NCBI GenBank assembly: GCA_963747555.1
Contig: CAVVFZ010000025.1
Span: 62,001-126,000 of the forward strand
Direction of reading: 5' to 3'
Length of the DNA: 64,000 nt
Source: DUZB01 sp963747555
GTDB lineage: Bacteria > Desulfobacterota > DSM-4660 > Desulfatiglandales > Desulfatiglandaceae
The position numbers and the translations under genes are program-made. Shown piece by piece: positions 16,639-24,735 of this stretch. How positions within the stretch are numbered: the stretch's first letter is position 1; the number at the start of each line of letters is the position of its first letter. The notes below the pieces were generated by a model that made no database searches, had not been told where the DNA came from, and saw nothing but the letters and a program-made list of their open reading frames with translations.

Positions 16639-18777
16639 CTATCCCTCCTTATTGGTCACTCCTGCATCGTCAAAGGAGGCCATTTCCCGCATGATCCTGC
16701 AGGCGGCATCGACGATATTCATGGTCATAGCTGCGCCCGTACCCTCGCCCAGCCTCATCTGAAAATCAATGACCGGTTCCATACCCATATGGGAAAGAGC
16801 GGCCTCTTGTCCAATTTCCACGGATCGATGACCGGATACCAGGTAGCCCTTGATGTCAGGATTCAGCACGTAGGCAACCAGGCCCGCAGCCGTTGAAATC
16901 ACGCCGTCCAGTACGACAATGGCGCCCTGGGAGGCGGCGGCCAGAATGGCGCCTGCGATTCCCGCGATCTCATAGCCTCCGATTTTCCTCAGGATATCCA
17001 TTCCGTCCCGAGGATCCGGTTTATGATAATTTAATGCATTATATATGATTTGCACCTTCCTTTCCATCCCTTTATCGTCCAGGCCTGTCCCTCTCCCCGT
17101 GGCTTCTTCCGGGGATATCCCCGTGACAGCGCTGATGATGGCCGAAGCGGAGGTGGTGTTGCCGATGCCCATTTCACCAAGTCCTACGATGGAGATCCTG
17201 TTCCCGGCATTTTCATCCAGGAAGACTTCCATTCCTGCTGTGACGGCCTCCTCCGCTTCTTTCGAGGTCATGGCTTGTTCAAGGGCAAAATTTCTTGTAC
17301 CCTTTCGAATCTTCTTGTGGAGCAGCTTCGGGTGATTTTGAAAATCAGCATTGACCCCCATGTCCACAACGTACAGATCGATGCCATGATGCCGGCACAA
17401 TACATTGATGGCCGCTCCTCCTCGAAGAAAGTTTTCCACCATCTGTCCGGTCACTTCGGAAGGGAAGGCGGATACCCCTTCTTCGGTAACGCCGTGGTCG
17501 CCGGCGAATACGAAGAGGGCCTTTCTGTCCAGGCGTGGGTTGAGGTTTTCCTGGACAAGGCTTGCCTGAACTGCCAGATCTTCCAATTTGCCTAATGCAC
17601 CTAATGGCTTGGTTTTGTTGTCTATTTTATGAACGGCTTCTGGTCGGATGCGATCTGAAACCGGTTTGATGGCCTGAAGTATGGATGTATAAGTAGTTTT
17701 GGTTTGCATGGCTGCTCCTTTGATAAACCGGTCGGAAAACCGGGCTGAGGATTGTAGTTCCAGGGTAACCGGGCCGCACGTGCTCCGCCCATCTGTCGTT
17801 CCGGCCATTTCCGGTGAGGTGAAATCGAGAATGTACTTGAGGCAGTTCCCCGAAAGGACGTCGGGCAACACGTCCTGGGTCTTCCCGGGTGGTATGAATG
17901 CTTCTATCAGATCTTCGAACCGCTCGGAATTTCTGCCGATGAAGGCCAGGGCCTCTTGCATGTTTTTCCTGGTTAAACCGTAGGAGCCGGCAAGAAGCGT
18001 TTCCTTGTAATGGATCAAGTTCAGCAGGTTTGTCTCAAGGGAACCGTTCTTGGTCAAACCACTGAAATAGCTCATCCGCCCACCCTTTGAAACCTTCGTC
18101 AGGCACAGGGCAAAGGCTGCGGGATCGGCACAGGCATTGAGCGCCATATCGAATTCGCTGTCGGTGGTATCTTTGACGCATTGTATCCCTGTCTTTTCCA
18201 GGAAAGGCCTGGATTTAGCCATCTTTTTCTCATTTTTTTCAATGACCAGCGGGATGGCGCCCACTTCCTGAGCGGCGAACGCCGCCATCAAACCCAGAAC
18301 GCCGCCGCCGTAGATGATTATCCGCTCTCCGGTCGCCGGCTGAAGAGGACTCAGGGCGTTGAAGACACAACCCACGGGTTCCGTAAATGTGGCGATGTGG
18401 GAGGGAAGGTTGTCCGGCAGAGGAAAAAGGCTTTCAGCAGGTGCGACCACATAATCGGAAAATCCTCCATCATGGTGGAAGCCCAAGATCTTCATTTCCT
18501 CGCAGAGGTTTTCCCTGCCGCTTTGACAATACCTGCATCTCCCGCAACTTCTTCCGGGCCAAACGGCAAATCTTCTCATGTTGTCGTCCATTGCCACGAG
18601 TTCGTGACCCGGAACCCTGGGGAGGACCAGGTCTCTGTGCCCCTCATTCCAGATCTTGGCATCGGTGCGGCATATGGCACAGTACTGGACTTTCAGGACT
18701 TGAAGACCATCCCTGGGGCGGGGTTTCTCAGCCTCCTCCGTTTCCAGTTTTCTCAGCCCCGTTAGTATTAGTTTCAT
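16639..18777 (-). CDS. cobT: Zinc alcohol dehydrogenase joined in frame to CobT
   Basis: 712 residues in one frame. Residues 1-~320 are a zinc-type MDR dehydrogenase: C-A-I-C-R-T-D, G-H-E, the structural zinc set C-G-R-C-R-Y-C-Q-S-G-R-E-N-L-C, and G-G-G-V-L-G-L-M-A for NAD(P). Residues from about 357 are a complete CobT: F-A-G-D-H-G-V, G-E-M-G-I-G-N-T-T-S-A-S, L-D-G-V-I-S-T-A-A-G, and R-L-G-E-G-T-G-A-A with the catalytic Glu. CobT activates the lower ligand base of cobalamin with phosphoribose from nicotinate mononucleotide. Between them lie ~36 residues of low-complexity linker with no stop. A second start with its own ribosome-binding site sits at 17709 (separate entry), so CobT may also be made alone. 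The dehydrogenase substrate is unknown; it resembles threonine/sorbitol dehydrogenases. Confidence 0.85.
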   Translation of the reverse strand: MKLILTGLRKLETEEAEKPRPRDGLQVLKVQYCAICRTDAKIWNEGHRDLVLPRVPGHELVAMDDNMRRFAVWPGRSCGRCRYCQSGRENLCEEMKILGFHHDGGFSDYVVAPAESLFPLPDNLPSHIATFTEPVGCVFNALSPLQPATGERIIIYGGGVLGLMAAFAAQEVGAIPLVIEKNEKKMAKSRPFLEKTGIQCVKDTTDSEFDMALNACADPAAFALCLTKVSKGGRMSYFSGLTKNGSLETNLLNLIHYKETLLAGSYGLTRKNMQEALAFIGRNSERFEDLIEAFIPPGKTQDVLPDVLSGNCLKYILDFTSPEMAGTTDGRSTCGPVTLELQSSARFSDRFIKGAAMQTKTTYTSILQAIKPVSDRIRPEAVHKIDNKTKPLGALGKLEDLAVQASLVQENLNPRLDRKALFVFAGDHGVTEEGVSAFPSEVTGQMVENFLRGGAAINVLCRHHGIDLYVVDMGVNADFQNHPKLLHKKIRKGTRNFALEQAMTSKEAEEAVTAGMEVFLDENAGNRISIVGLGEMGIGNTTSASAIISAVTGISPEEATGRGTGLDDKGMERKVQIIYNALNYHKPDPRDGMDILRKIGGYEIAGIAGAILAAASQGAIVVLDGVISTAAGLVAYVLNPDIKGYLVSGHRSVEIGQEAALSHMGMEPVIDFQMRLGEGTGAAMTMNIVDAACRIMREMASFDDAGVTNKEG
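17707..17720 (-). promoter_or_regulatory. Internal ribosome-binding site and start for CobT
   Basis: On the minus strand AAAGGAGCAGCC-ATG: a near-perfect Shine-Dalgarno seven bases before M-Q-T-K-T-T-Y-T, the natural beginning of CobT. Suggests that CobT was, or still is, an independent gene whose upstream neighbour lost its stop codon. Confidence 0.75.
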
Positions 18778-18835
18778 GGGTATTTATTCCTTTTTCGGTC
18801 GGTTACGACCGAATGACGGAAGCCGACATTTGCCC

Positions 18836-19042
18836 TTACTGATCGTATGGTTCTTCAGTAAGGGTAAGTTTACAGAGGATCACATCGTGAAATCCACGAC
18901 CCCGAAGTGTTTTAATGTGCCCCTGGACGGCCTCAAGTTCTTCAAGAGGGGATACGCTTGCCTTGTCAAGACCTACAAAGAGATAGGTATTGTCCCTGAC
19001 CCGAACATACTTGTCCCCTTTTTTCATGATCAGAAGTTCCAT
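18836..19042 (-). CDS. Small conserved-looking protein of the cobalamin operon, function unknown
   Basis: 68 residues (M-E-L-L-I-M-K-K-G-D-K-Y-V-R-V). Mixed beta/alpha composition, no signal, no cysteine pattern except one C near the end. I do not recognise the family. It lies between the TrpD-like gene and the dehydrogenase-CobT gene with gaps of about 57 bases on each side, all on the same strand, which supports it as a real gene. Confidence 0.6.
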   Translation of the reverse strand: MELLIMKKGDKYVRVRDNTYLFVGLDKASVSPLEELEAVQGHIKTLRGRGFHDVILCKLTLTEEPYDQ

Positions 19043-19099
19043 ATCTTCTCCGACCTTTTGTAAACGCCGCTGATCCTTGCAAGGAAACCCGTAAAAAAT

Positions 19100-20200
19100 T
19101 TAATCGCACAGGGCCTCCAGTTTCCTGAGGCCGCTTTGTGGATCTCTGTTCTGGGTCTGGACCCATTTTTCAAGGGTGCCGAAGCTGGAACCCTCTCGCA
19201 GAATCGATTCAGCCTTTTGTACGCCTTCCATTATGGATTTGTTTTCTTTAATGGAAAAAATAAGCCCGGCATTCAGGGCAACAGACTTTGTCCGGGCCCC
19301 GTTCCTTTTCCCACGCAACAACGAAACAAACTCCCTCGCTTCCCGGTTCATTTCAGGGGATGGGGCAAGCTGTTCCGGGTTCTCCGGGACCATGCCAAAA
19401 TCCTCGGGGCGAAAACGGAACTCACGAATTCCGGTGTTTGGTTCCAGCTTGGCGCAGAAAGTGGGACCGCAGATTGAGGCTTCATCCATTCCCTTGTTGG
19501 AATCATCAATGCCGCCGTAAAAGACGAGGGCTCTCTCATAACCGATCTCTTTCATGACTCGAATGACAGGCAGGACCATTTCCCTGGAATAAACACCCCG
19601 CACGCCTATTTTCGGCATGGCGGGGTTTGCCAGGGAGGCGGCGATATTCAGAGTGGATCCGAAATGGATTTGGGAGAGGATTCTTCCCAGGGCCCGGGGA
19701 TGGCTTTGGGGGCTCATGCCGTTAAAAAGACCGATACCCGCTTTGGTGATGCTTTCGGCAACCAGGTCCGCGCTGCATTCCACATCCACCCCAAGCATTT
19801 CCGCCATGTCCACGGTTCCGCACAGGGAGGTTATGGAACGAGCGCCATGCCTGGCCATAGGAATCCCGCCGGAAGCGGCAACGAGGGATGCGGCGGTGCT
19901 GATGTTGAATGTCTTGAACGTATCCATCCCGGTTCCGCTGTTTTCCACGACCGGTTCCGGATGACCCGTTTTTACCTTTACCGTATCCACCTCATAGATG
20001 GCCTCCCAACTCCCGGCTACTTCTTCTTCCGTTTCTCCCTTGGCGGTCAGCGCGGCCAAAAAAGCCCCCTGCTGCATCTCGGTGGTTTCATTTTTCAAGA
20101 TGGTATGAAAAGCCGCTTTAGATTCCTGGCGGCCCAGGTCTTGTTTTTGAATAAGTCGTGTGATCCACATTCCGAAATCTTTGTCTGTATTCGTTTGCAT
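19100..20200 (-). CDS. TrpD-like phosphoribosyltransferase-fold protein (glycosyltransferase family 3)
   Basis: 366 residues. N-terminal helical domain (L-I-Q-K-Q-D-L-G-R-Q-E-S, then Q-Q-G-A-F-L-A-A-L-T-A-K-G-E-T) followed by the nucleotide/PRPP-binding domain with E-N-S-G-T-G-M-D-T-F-K-T-F-N-I-S-T-A, close to the TrpD G-T-G-G-D-x-x-x-T-F-N-I-S-T motif, and A-R-H-G-A-R-S-I-T-S. The second Gly of GTGGD is Met, and no trp genes are nearby, so ordinary anthranilate transfer is doubtful. As the first gene after a cobalamin riboswitch and in the same run as CobT, a role with the lower ligand or its ribosylation is plausible inference. Confidence 0.75.
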   Translation of the reverse strand: MQTNTDKDFGMWITRLIQKQDLGRQESKAAFHTILKNETTEMQQGAFLAALTAKGETEEEVAGSWEAIYEVDTVKVKTGHPEPVVENSGTGMDTFKTFNISTAASLVAASGGIPMARHGARSITSLCGTVDMAEMLGVDVECSADLVAESITKAGIGLFNGMSPQSHPRALGRILSQIHFGSTLNIAASLANPAMPKIGVRGVYSREMVLPVIRVMKEIGYERALVFYGGIDDSNKGMDEASICGPTFCAKLEPNTGIREFRFRPEDFGMVPENPEQLAPSPEMNREAREFVSLLRGKRNGARTKSVALNAGLIFSIKENKSIMEGVQKAESILREGSSFGTLEKWVQTQNRDPQSGLRKLEALCD

Positions 20201-20484
20201 AAATTCCCCTTTCCTTTAATTTTAATAATGTCCTCAAAGAAACAGGTATATGCATTTGGAATGTAATGGAAAAAGTAAAGCAGGAAGACGAAAATAAGGG
20301 AGGGACATCGGGAGAAAAAACGGCGATACTACTCCCGCCCTGTAAAAGGGAAGATGAAGAAGGAAGATGGATTACGTCAGTGATGGGAGGCTGCATGTAC
20401 CTGTACCCTTACCGGCCGCTAATACAGTTTCAGCGGCGCTTAAAGATACGGATAGCATCCAGCAGAGTTATCCGGAAATACGCG

Positions 20485-20675
20485 AATTGGAGAACAGGCA
20501 GGCTTTCTGGCTTGAGGATCATCCTACCGACCGCGCCTTCCCGGTTTCCCAGTGGCTTAAAATGCGGTGTTCGTCCCCTCTTACAGCAACGGCTGGCTTG
20601 CGATGGATTTGAACCATCTTTCCTTTTAACGGCTCCAGGCTCTGAATGCCCGCGAACCGCACCTGTCATTGAACT
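20485..20675 (-). promoter_or_regulatory. Cobalamin riboswitch
   Basis: Read on the minus strand: GACAGGTGCGGTTCGCGGGC at the 5' end, then GGTTCAAATCC (the GGTGAAAATCC-like segment), GCTGTAAGAGGGGACGAA, GCCACTGGGAAACCGGGAAGGC, and the B12 box AAGCCAGAAAGCCTGCC (complement of 20497-20513). These come in the standard order and spacing. It lies ~285 bases upstream of the TrpD-like gene and should switch off the operon when adenosylcobalamin is plentiful. Confidence 0.93.
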
Positions 20676-20734
20676 TCTTTTATAAATAGCCTCTGGAGAT
20701 GTTTTTTGTCAATACCGAATTTTAGTCGAATGTG

Positions 20735-21030
20735 AAAACCCACGCCCTAAGGGCATGATCATGTGGGACTGGCTACGCCGGTCCCGAATGGGCTTGGCCG
20801 AAGGCCGTTTTTGGATACCTGGATGAAATCGGCGAAGTCGGATTTTCAGATAACACAAGAAGGTGGCCTGATAAACGAAAGTATCGTCTTTAGGAAAAAT
20901 GGGGTTGTCTACCTTCAAAACCAAACAAAAATGAAAAAGAGTCAGGATTAGCAAATAAGCCCTGTCGCTGATGAATGCCCCCTTATAGGGGGCTGAACCA
21001 AAGCCTGTTCCTTTGGGCCAGGATATTTAA
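20735..21030. mobile_element. Probable remnant of an IS200/IS605-like element
   Basis: Left part has two palindromes, CCACGCCCTAAGGGCATG and GGACTGGCTACGCCGGTCC; right part has CCCCCTTATAGGGGGCT. The same layout (CCATGCTCTCTGGGCATGG, then GTTCAAAGGCTTTGCCATTTGAAC) flanks the TnpA gene at 35047. The interior, including an open frame of about 60 codons on the plus strand, is not recognisable. May be a non-autonomous copy or a decayed one. Confidence 0.4.
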
Positions 21031-21095
21031 TGATGGAACGTCCCACATCCTGTCCTGACTCACCCCTGTCTTTTGAAACAATTCAATTCAACCCC

Positions 21096-21129
21096 AAAAG
21101 GATGACGACCTCCGGCCGTCATCCTTTTC
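21096..21129 (-). terminator. Terminator after multicopper oxidase 1
   Basis: AAAAGGATGACG...CGTCATCCTTTT stem-loop six bases past the stop of the minus-strand oxidase gene. A nearly identical stem follows oxidase 3 (34001-34033). Confidence 0.8.
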
Positions 21130-21134
21130 GCTTC

Positions 21135-23456
21135 TTATTGCGCCTCATCCGGATTGACCGGGATGTAGGGCCGCATCATCTCGTTGTCCTCATGGTCCAG
21201 GATGTGGCAGTGCCAGATGTATCCGGGACCCCCCGGGTACCCGAAGGTGTCTGTAGTGCCCAGGGTGGCGGTGGGGTCGAAGGCAAAGAAGTTGTCTCCG
21301 GGACCCACGCCGTCCACCGCGAGATCCTGGGGTGCGATGCGCACCACGATACGGGTGACCTGATTGGGCAGCATGGTCCAGACATCCTTCCAGCCGAACT
21401 CATAGGCCTTGGGGGGGAGCACGGAGCCCGTCAGGTAATTTCCGAGAGCAGGGTTTCCTCCAAGCGCGCCGTCCCCATTAATGGTTGTATAGTCGTTGGG
21501 CGGGCCGTACTCCGGATCGAAGTTGCCACTCGGAAAAGCAGCCCGGTAGGCGGCGATGTATCCGGGCTTGTCGATCGCCTGGCGGTTCATCAGCTGAAAC
21601 TGCCCCAGATGCACGTGGATGGGGTGGGCGTCGCCGGAGAGGTTGATGATTTCCCAGACCTCGGTGGAACCGACCACCGGCAGCTCCGTGATGTTGATCA
21701 CCCCGACCTCCTTGCCGCCCGGGACGGGATCAGTGGAGGTTCCATACCTGTAGCCGTTCCACTTTGTGTTGTTGAGAAGCACTTCCAGGGGGCCGTTGGG
21801 ACCCTCGATTTCTATCAGGACGAGCTGCCGGATCTTATCCGGAGTTACGCCGGGGGCCAGGCCGCCCTTGCCGTCCACCAGGCGGACGATGGGAGGCAGC
21901 ATATTCTCACCCGATCCGCGGAGGCTAGCATTTCGGGCGGCAGGGTCGAAGCTGTTATCCGGGCCTTTGACGGTATGTCCCACTTGAAATTGCATGACCT
22001 TCCCCATAGTGCCGGCATTCAAAGGAACGCCGCCGCCCGGATAAGGCGCTGGAGCGTTATTGGTGAGATCGACGTTGTGGTCGGGAAAGGCTCCGAAGTC
22101 GATGATGACGTCATAGCGGGCGGAAGGTGCGATGAGCAGCTCGCTCGTCGCCACAGGCCTGTCCAGGAGACCACCATCGGTGCCGATTACCCAAAGTACC
22201 GGGACATGAGCGCTCTGGGGCTGAGGTTTCGCCTTATCCGGGACTATCCCGGGCACGCTGTCAGACAGTTTCAGGTTATAAAAGCGGGCGTTGGAGCCGT
22301 TCAGGATCCGGAAGCGGTAGCGCCGCGGCTCCACCGTCATTTTGGGCCAGACCTTGCCGTTTACCACATTGACGTCCCCGAAAAACTCCGGAATCCAGAA
22401 GGGATGGATGCCGGGGTTGGACGGTCCGCCGTTCAAGCCGAAACAGCTGGGGTCGGGATTACTCTCGAAGCAAGTGGGGTCATCCCGCTTGACCACCGAT
22501 CCATCCGGGAAGAGGAGCTGCCCGTTGGTGTCGAACATCCGGTCCGCAATGACCAGTTCCAGTTCTTGGTCGCCCGCCGGCAGCCTGAGGCCCGAATTGG
22601 GTTCGCCGGTATCGCCGTCGCCCCGGATGAAATAAAAGCCCGCCAGTCCGGAATAGATATTGACGCGGGTCATCCCCAAGGCATGGTCATGAAACCACAA
22701 GGCCGTGGGCTGCATGGTGTTGGTGTAGGTGTAATGATTGCTCACGTATGACGGCCCGGTCTGCGCAGGATCAGTTCCCCCCTCGGGGACCGGGGTCCAC
22801 CAGGTGTCGGGATGGCCGTCATAGGCCGAAGGCGTCTCGGACCCGTGCAGGTGCACCGTGACCGGAACCGGACCGAGATAGGGTTGACAGCAAGGATTGT
22901 CCGCATTACCCGGATTCTTGCAGTCTACGTCGTCACATGCGCCCATTGAAGTGTTTCCCAGGGGATTCGCCCAGTGCAGGGTCTGATCCACCGTGAGGTA
23001 CTCTTGGAGGACCAGATTATTCTTTCCCGCCGGCGGGATCAACCGGTTGTCATAAAAGACATGGGTGATGCTTCTGGGGTCCTCTTTCGGATAGCGGTGC
23101 GTTACCACGGTTGGGCCGGGGTAGCTGGGAGCAAAGGTGTTGTAACTGTCAGGTCCCTCCTCTTTAGCCCCAAAACCCCAAACGTAGGTCCCCGTGAACG
23201 GTTCCGGGTAGACGAAGGTGCTGGGCATCATCTTCTGCTGGAATTCATTCTCGCTGATGGTGATGGCATTGGCCCCGTTGACCCGGCCCGGCCGGGGGAC
23301 TTCGTCCACGAACTGACCGTAAGTGTTTTTGATGAATGTTCCTGGAAGCCAGGTTTGATTGACGAGCTGGCTCGCGAAGACACTCCCGGCCGGCGCGATG
23401 AACAGCGCAGCCACGATGAGTATAGCGTGATTGAATAACTTCGTTCTCTTTCGCAT
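21135..23456 (-). CDS. CotA-like multicopper oxidase 1, exported
   Basis: 773 residues with a Sec signal peptide (F-N-H-A-I-L-I-V-A-A-L-F-I-A-P-A-G-S-V-F-A). Three cupredoxin domains. Copper ligands in four sets: H-L-H-G, W-F-H-D-H, H-P-I-H-V-H and H-C-H-I-L-D-H-E-D-N-E-M-M (type 1 Cys and axial Met included). The pattern G-T-D-G-G-L-L-D and P-R-R-Y-R-F-R-I-L-N-G-S-N-A-R is that of CotA/bilirubin oxidases. A Cys-rich insert (A-C-D-D-V-D-C ... N-P-C-C) sits just before the first copper motif. Oxidises a substrate and reduces O2; substrate unknown, metal or phenol oxidation possible. Transcribed after the small partner-domain gene, 120 bases apart. Confidence 0.93.
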   Translation of the reverse strand: MRKRTKLFNHAILIVAALFIAPAGSVFASQLVNQTWLPGTFIKNTYGQFVDEVPRPGRVNGANAITISENEFQQKMMPSTFVYPEPFTGTYVWGFGAKEEGPDSYNTFAPSYPGPTVVTHRYPKEDPRSITHVFYDNRLIPPAGKNNLVLQEYLTVDQTLHWANPLGNTSMGACDDVDCKNPGNADNPCCQPYLGPVPVTVHLHGSETPSAYDGHPDTWWTPVPEGGTDPAQTGPSYVSNHYTYTNTMQPTALWFHDHALGMTRVNIYSGLAGFYFIRGDGDTGEPNSGLRLPAGDQELELVIADRMFDTNGQLLFPDGSVVKRDDPTCFESNPDPSCFGLNGGPSNPGIHPFWIPEFFGDVNVVNGKVWPKMTVEPRRYRFRILNGSNARFYNLKLSDSVPGIVPDKAKPQPQSAHVPVLWVIGTDGGLLDRPVATSELLIAPSARYDVIIDFGAFPDHNVDLTNNAPAPYPGGGVPLNAGTMGKVMQFQVGHTVKGPDNSFDPAARNASLRGSGENMLPPIVRLVDGKGGLAPGVTPDKIRQLVLIEIEGPNGPLEVLLNNTKWNGYRYGTSTDPVPGGKEVGVINITELPVVGSTEVWEIINLSGDAHPIHVHLGQFQLMNRQAIDKPGYIAAYRAAFPSGNFDPEYGPPNDYTTINGDGALGGNPALGNYLTGSVLPPKAYEFGWKDVWTMLPNQVTRIVVRIAPQDLAVDGVGPGDNFFAFDPTATLGTTDTFGYPGGPGYIWHCHILDHEDNEMMRPYIPVNPDEAQ

Positions 23457-23576
23457 CTCTTTATCTCCTCAATAATATAATAGTGGTAGTTTGATTAGAT
23501 CATTCATGCGTTCCACACAATACATTCCGCCACAAGCGGGCTTCTCAATTACCTCCTTTCGACATTGAGAAGTGAT

Positions 23577-23942
23577 TCACTGTTTTTCCGGTGCGCCCGG
23601 ATTCTCCTGGTAAGCTTTACCGTCGATCTTTTCGATCTTTACGTTGTCCCCCAGAACAATCAGAGCTTCGATGTGGACGGTCCGACCGTCGGCCAGCCTG
23701 TCCAGAACTGACGGGTTCGGATTGAGAATCGGGAAGACTTCTTTAGGGACTCGACCTTGTATGATATATCCCTGACTCCCTTTCACGATCTGTCCCGTGA
23801 TGTCCATTTTTCTAAAGGTGGGGCTCTGCTTCTCATCAGAACGCTGTGAACTCCGGGCGCTTGCGGGCTGTTCGAGACATGGCGTTAGAAAACCAAAAAC
23901 GCACACCAGGATCAAAGCACATAGCCATCTCATTTTTTCCAT
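23577..23942 (-). CDS. Small exported protein with the oxidase-partner domain, copy 1
   Basis: 121 residues. Signal peptide M-E-K-M-R-W-L-C-A-L-I-L-V-C-V-F-G-F-L, then a short polar linker. Residues about 45-112 are the domain D-I-T-G-Q-I-V-K-G-S-Q-G-Y-I-I-Q-G-R-V-P ... E-V-F-P-I-L-N-P ... I-V-L-G-D-N-V-K-I-E-K-I. The same domain occurs beside the other two multicopper oxidases of this window. I do not know a name for it; no metal-binding residues are obvious, and the pattern suggests a small beta fold. I chose the ATG at 23942 (GAGGAGG in front) over earlier starts because of the signal peptide. Upstream of oxidase 1 in the same direction. Confidence 0.8.
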   Translation of the reverse strand: MEKMRWLCALILVCVFGFLTPCLEQPASARSSQRSDEKQSPTFRKMDITGQIVKGSQGYIIQGRVPKEVFPILNPNPSVLDRLADGRTVHIEALIVLGDNVKIEKIDGKAYQENPGAPEKQ

Positions 23943-24735
23943 AGATGATTCCTCCTCTTTTTTGCTCAACTCGTGAAAAGTCATTTTTATTCGACAAAAG
24001 CAGGGATTGAGAAGTGCCTCTTTTCGCGATGTCCCGAGGCGTCGAGGCATGATCATTCTCAAAGCCAGCAGTCAATCAGATCTTCCCTGCGCGCTCCGTC
24101 GAATCAGTGAAAGCGGTTCCACAGCGAAGACGAGAGAGATTTGGCGGTATGAGTTCTCTCCTCTCCACGCAGTCACAAATCAAATACACACCTTTTTCTC
24201 TGTGTATGATCCTGGGCGCGCCGTGACATTTACTATACGGGATTGCAGTTTGCCAAAACAGTAGGGGAAAAATGTATTTGAAGATAAAACAGACAGGATT
24301 CAAAGGGTGGCTCTGAATGTATCGGTCCCCGGCGATCTGTGGAACAGTTCAGTCGTGCCACGTCTTTTTTTTCCTCAGCTGGAACGACACTGGCATACCG
24401 ATCCTCCGCTAAACCAACCAATCTTGCATGACTGGTATAAGTAACGGCCTGGCCGTTTGTATTCCTTATTAGCCGGGCAATCCGATAGTAAATGTAGAAA
24501 TTACCAATTTGAGAGTATATGTCTCTGCGGCTCCATGGCATAAATGGGGTTCATAAATAGGGAGAATAGAATATTCACCGTATATACTTGACCTTTCGCT
24601 TCCTGTACTCTGACCACACATATCAATGATCTTATAAGATCGAAAGGAGGTGGAACGGTTGTTCGCAACACGCTTTGTAGATGGTGGTCTTTGAAACAAA
24701 ACTCATAATCACAGAAGAATCAGGAGGGAGATAAA
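23943..24735. other. Divergent promoter region between the two oxidase units
   Basis: About 790 bases between the minus-strand partner gene and the plus-strand oxidase 2. AT-richer than its surroundings; open frames inside are short and lack ribosome-binding sites. GATCGAAAGGAGGTGGAACGG near 24640 contains a Shine-Dalgarno-like string not followed by a usable frame, so a lost leader peptide is possible. Must hold promoters for both directions. Confidence 0.5.

Noticed and set aside
20118..20396. 92-codon minus-strand frame in the leader of the cobalamin operon
   Set aside because: Overlaps the TrpD-like start, no ribosome-binding site, composition of a leader; the riboswitch already explains the region.
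21030..22751. 573-codon plus-strand open frame opposite oxidase 1, and similar long frames opposite other high-GC genes (for example 39157-40353, 43647-44612, 55663-57114)
   Set aside because: They are mirror readings of genes with clear families, lack ribosome-binding sites and show no motif of their own.
24233..24541. 102-codon minus-strand frame between oxidase units 1 and 2
   Set aside because: No ribosome-binding site and no recognisable pattern; lies in a divergent promoter region.
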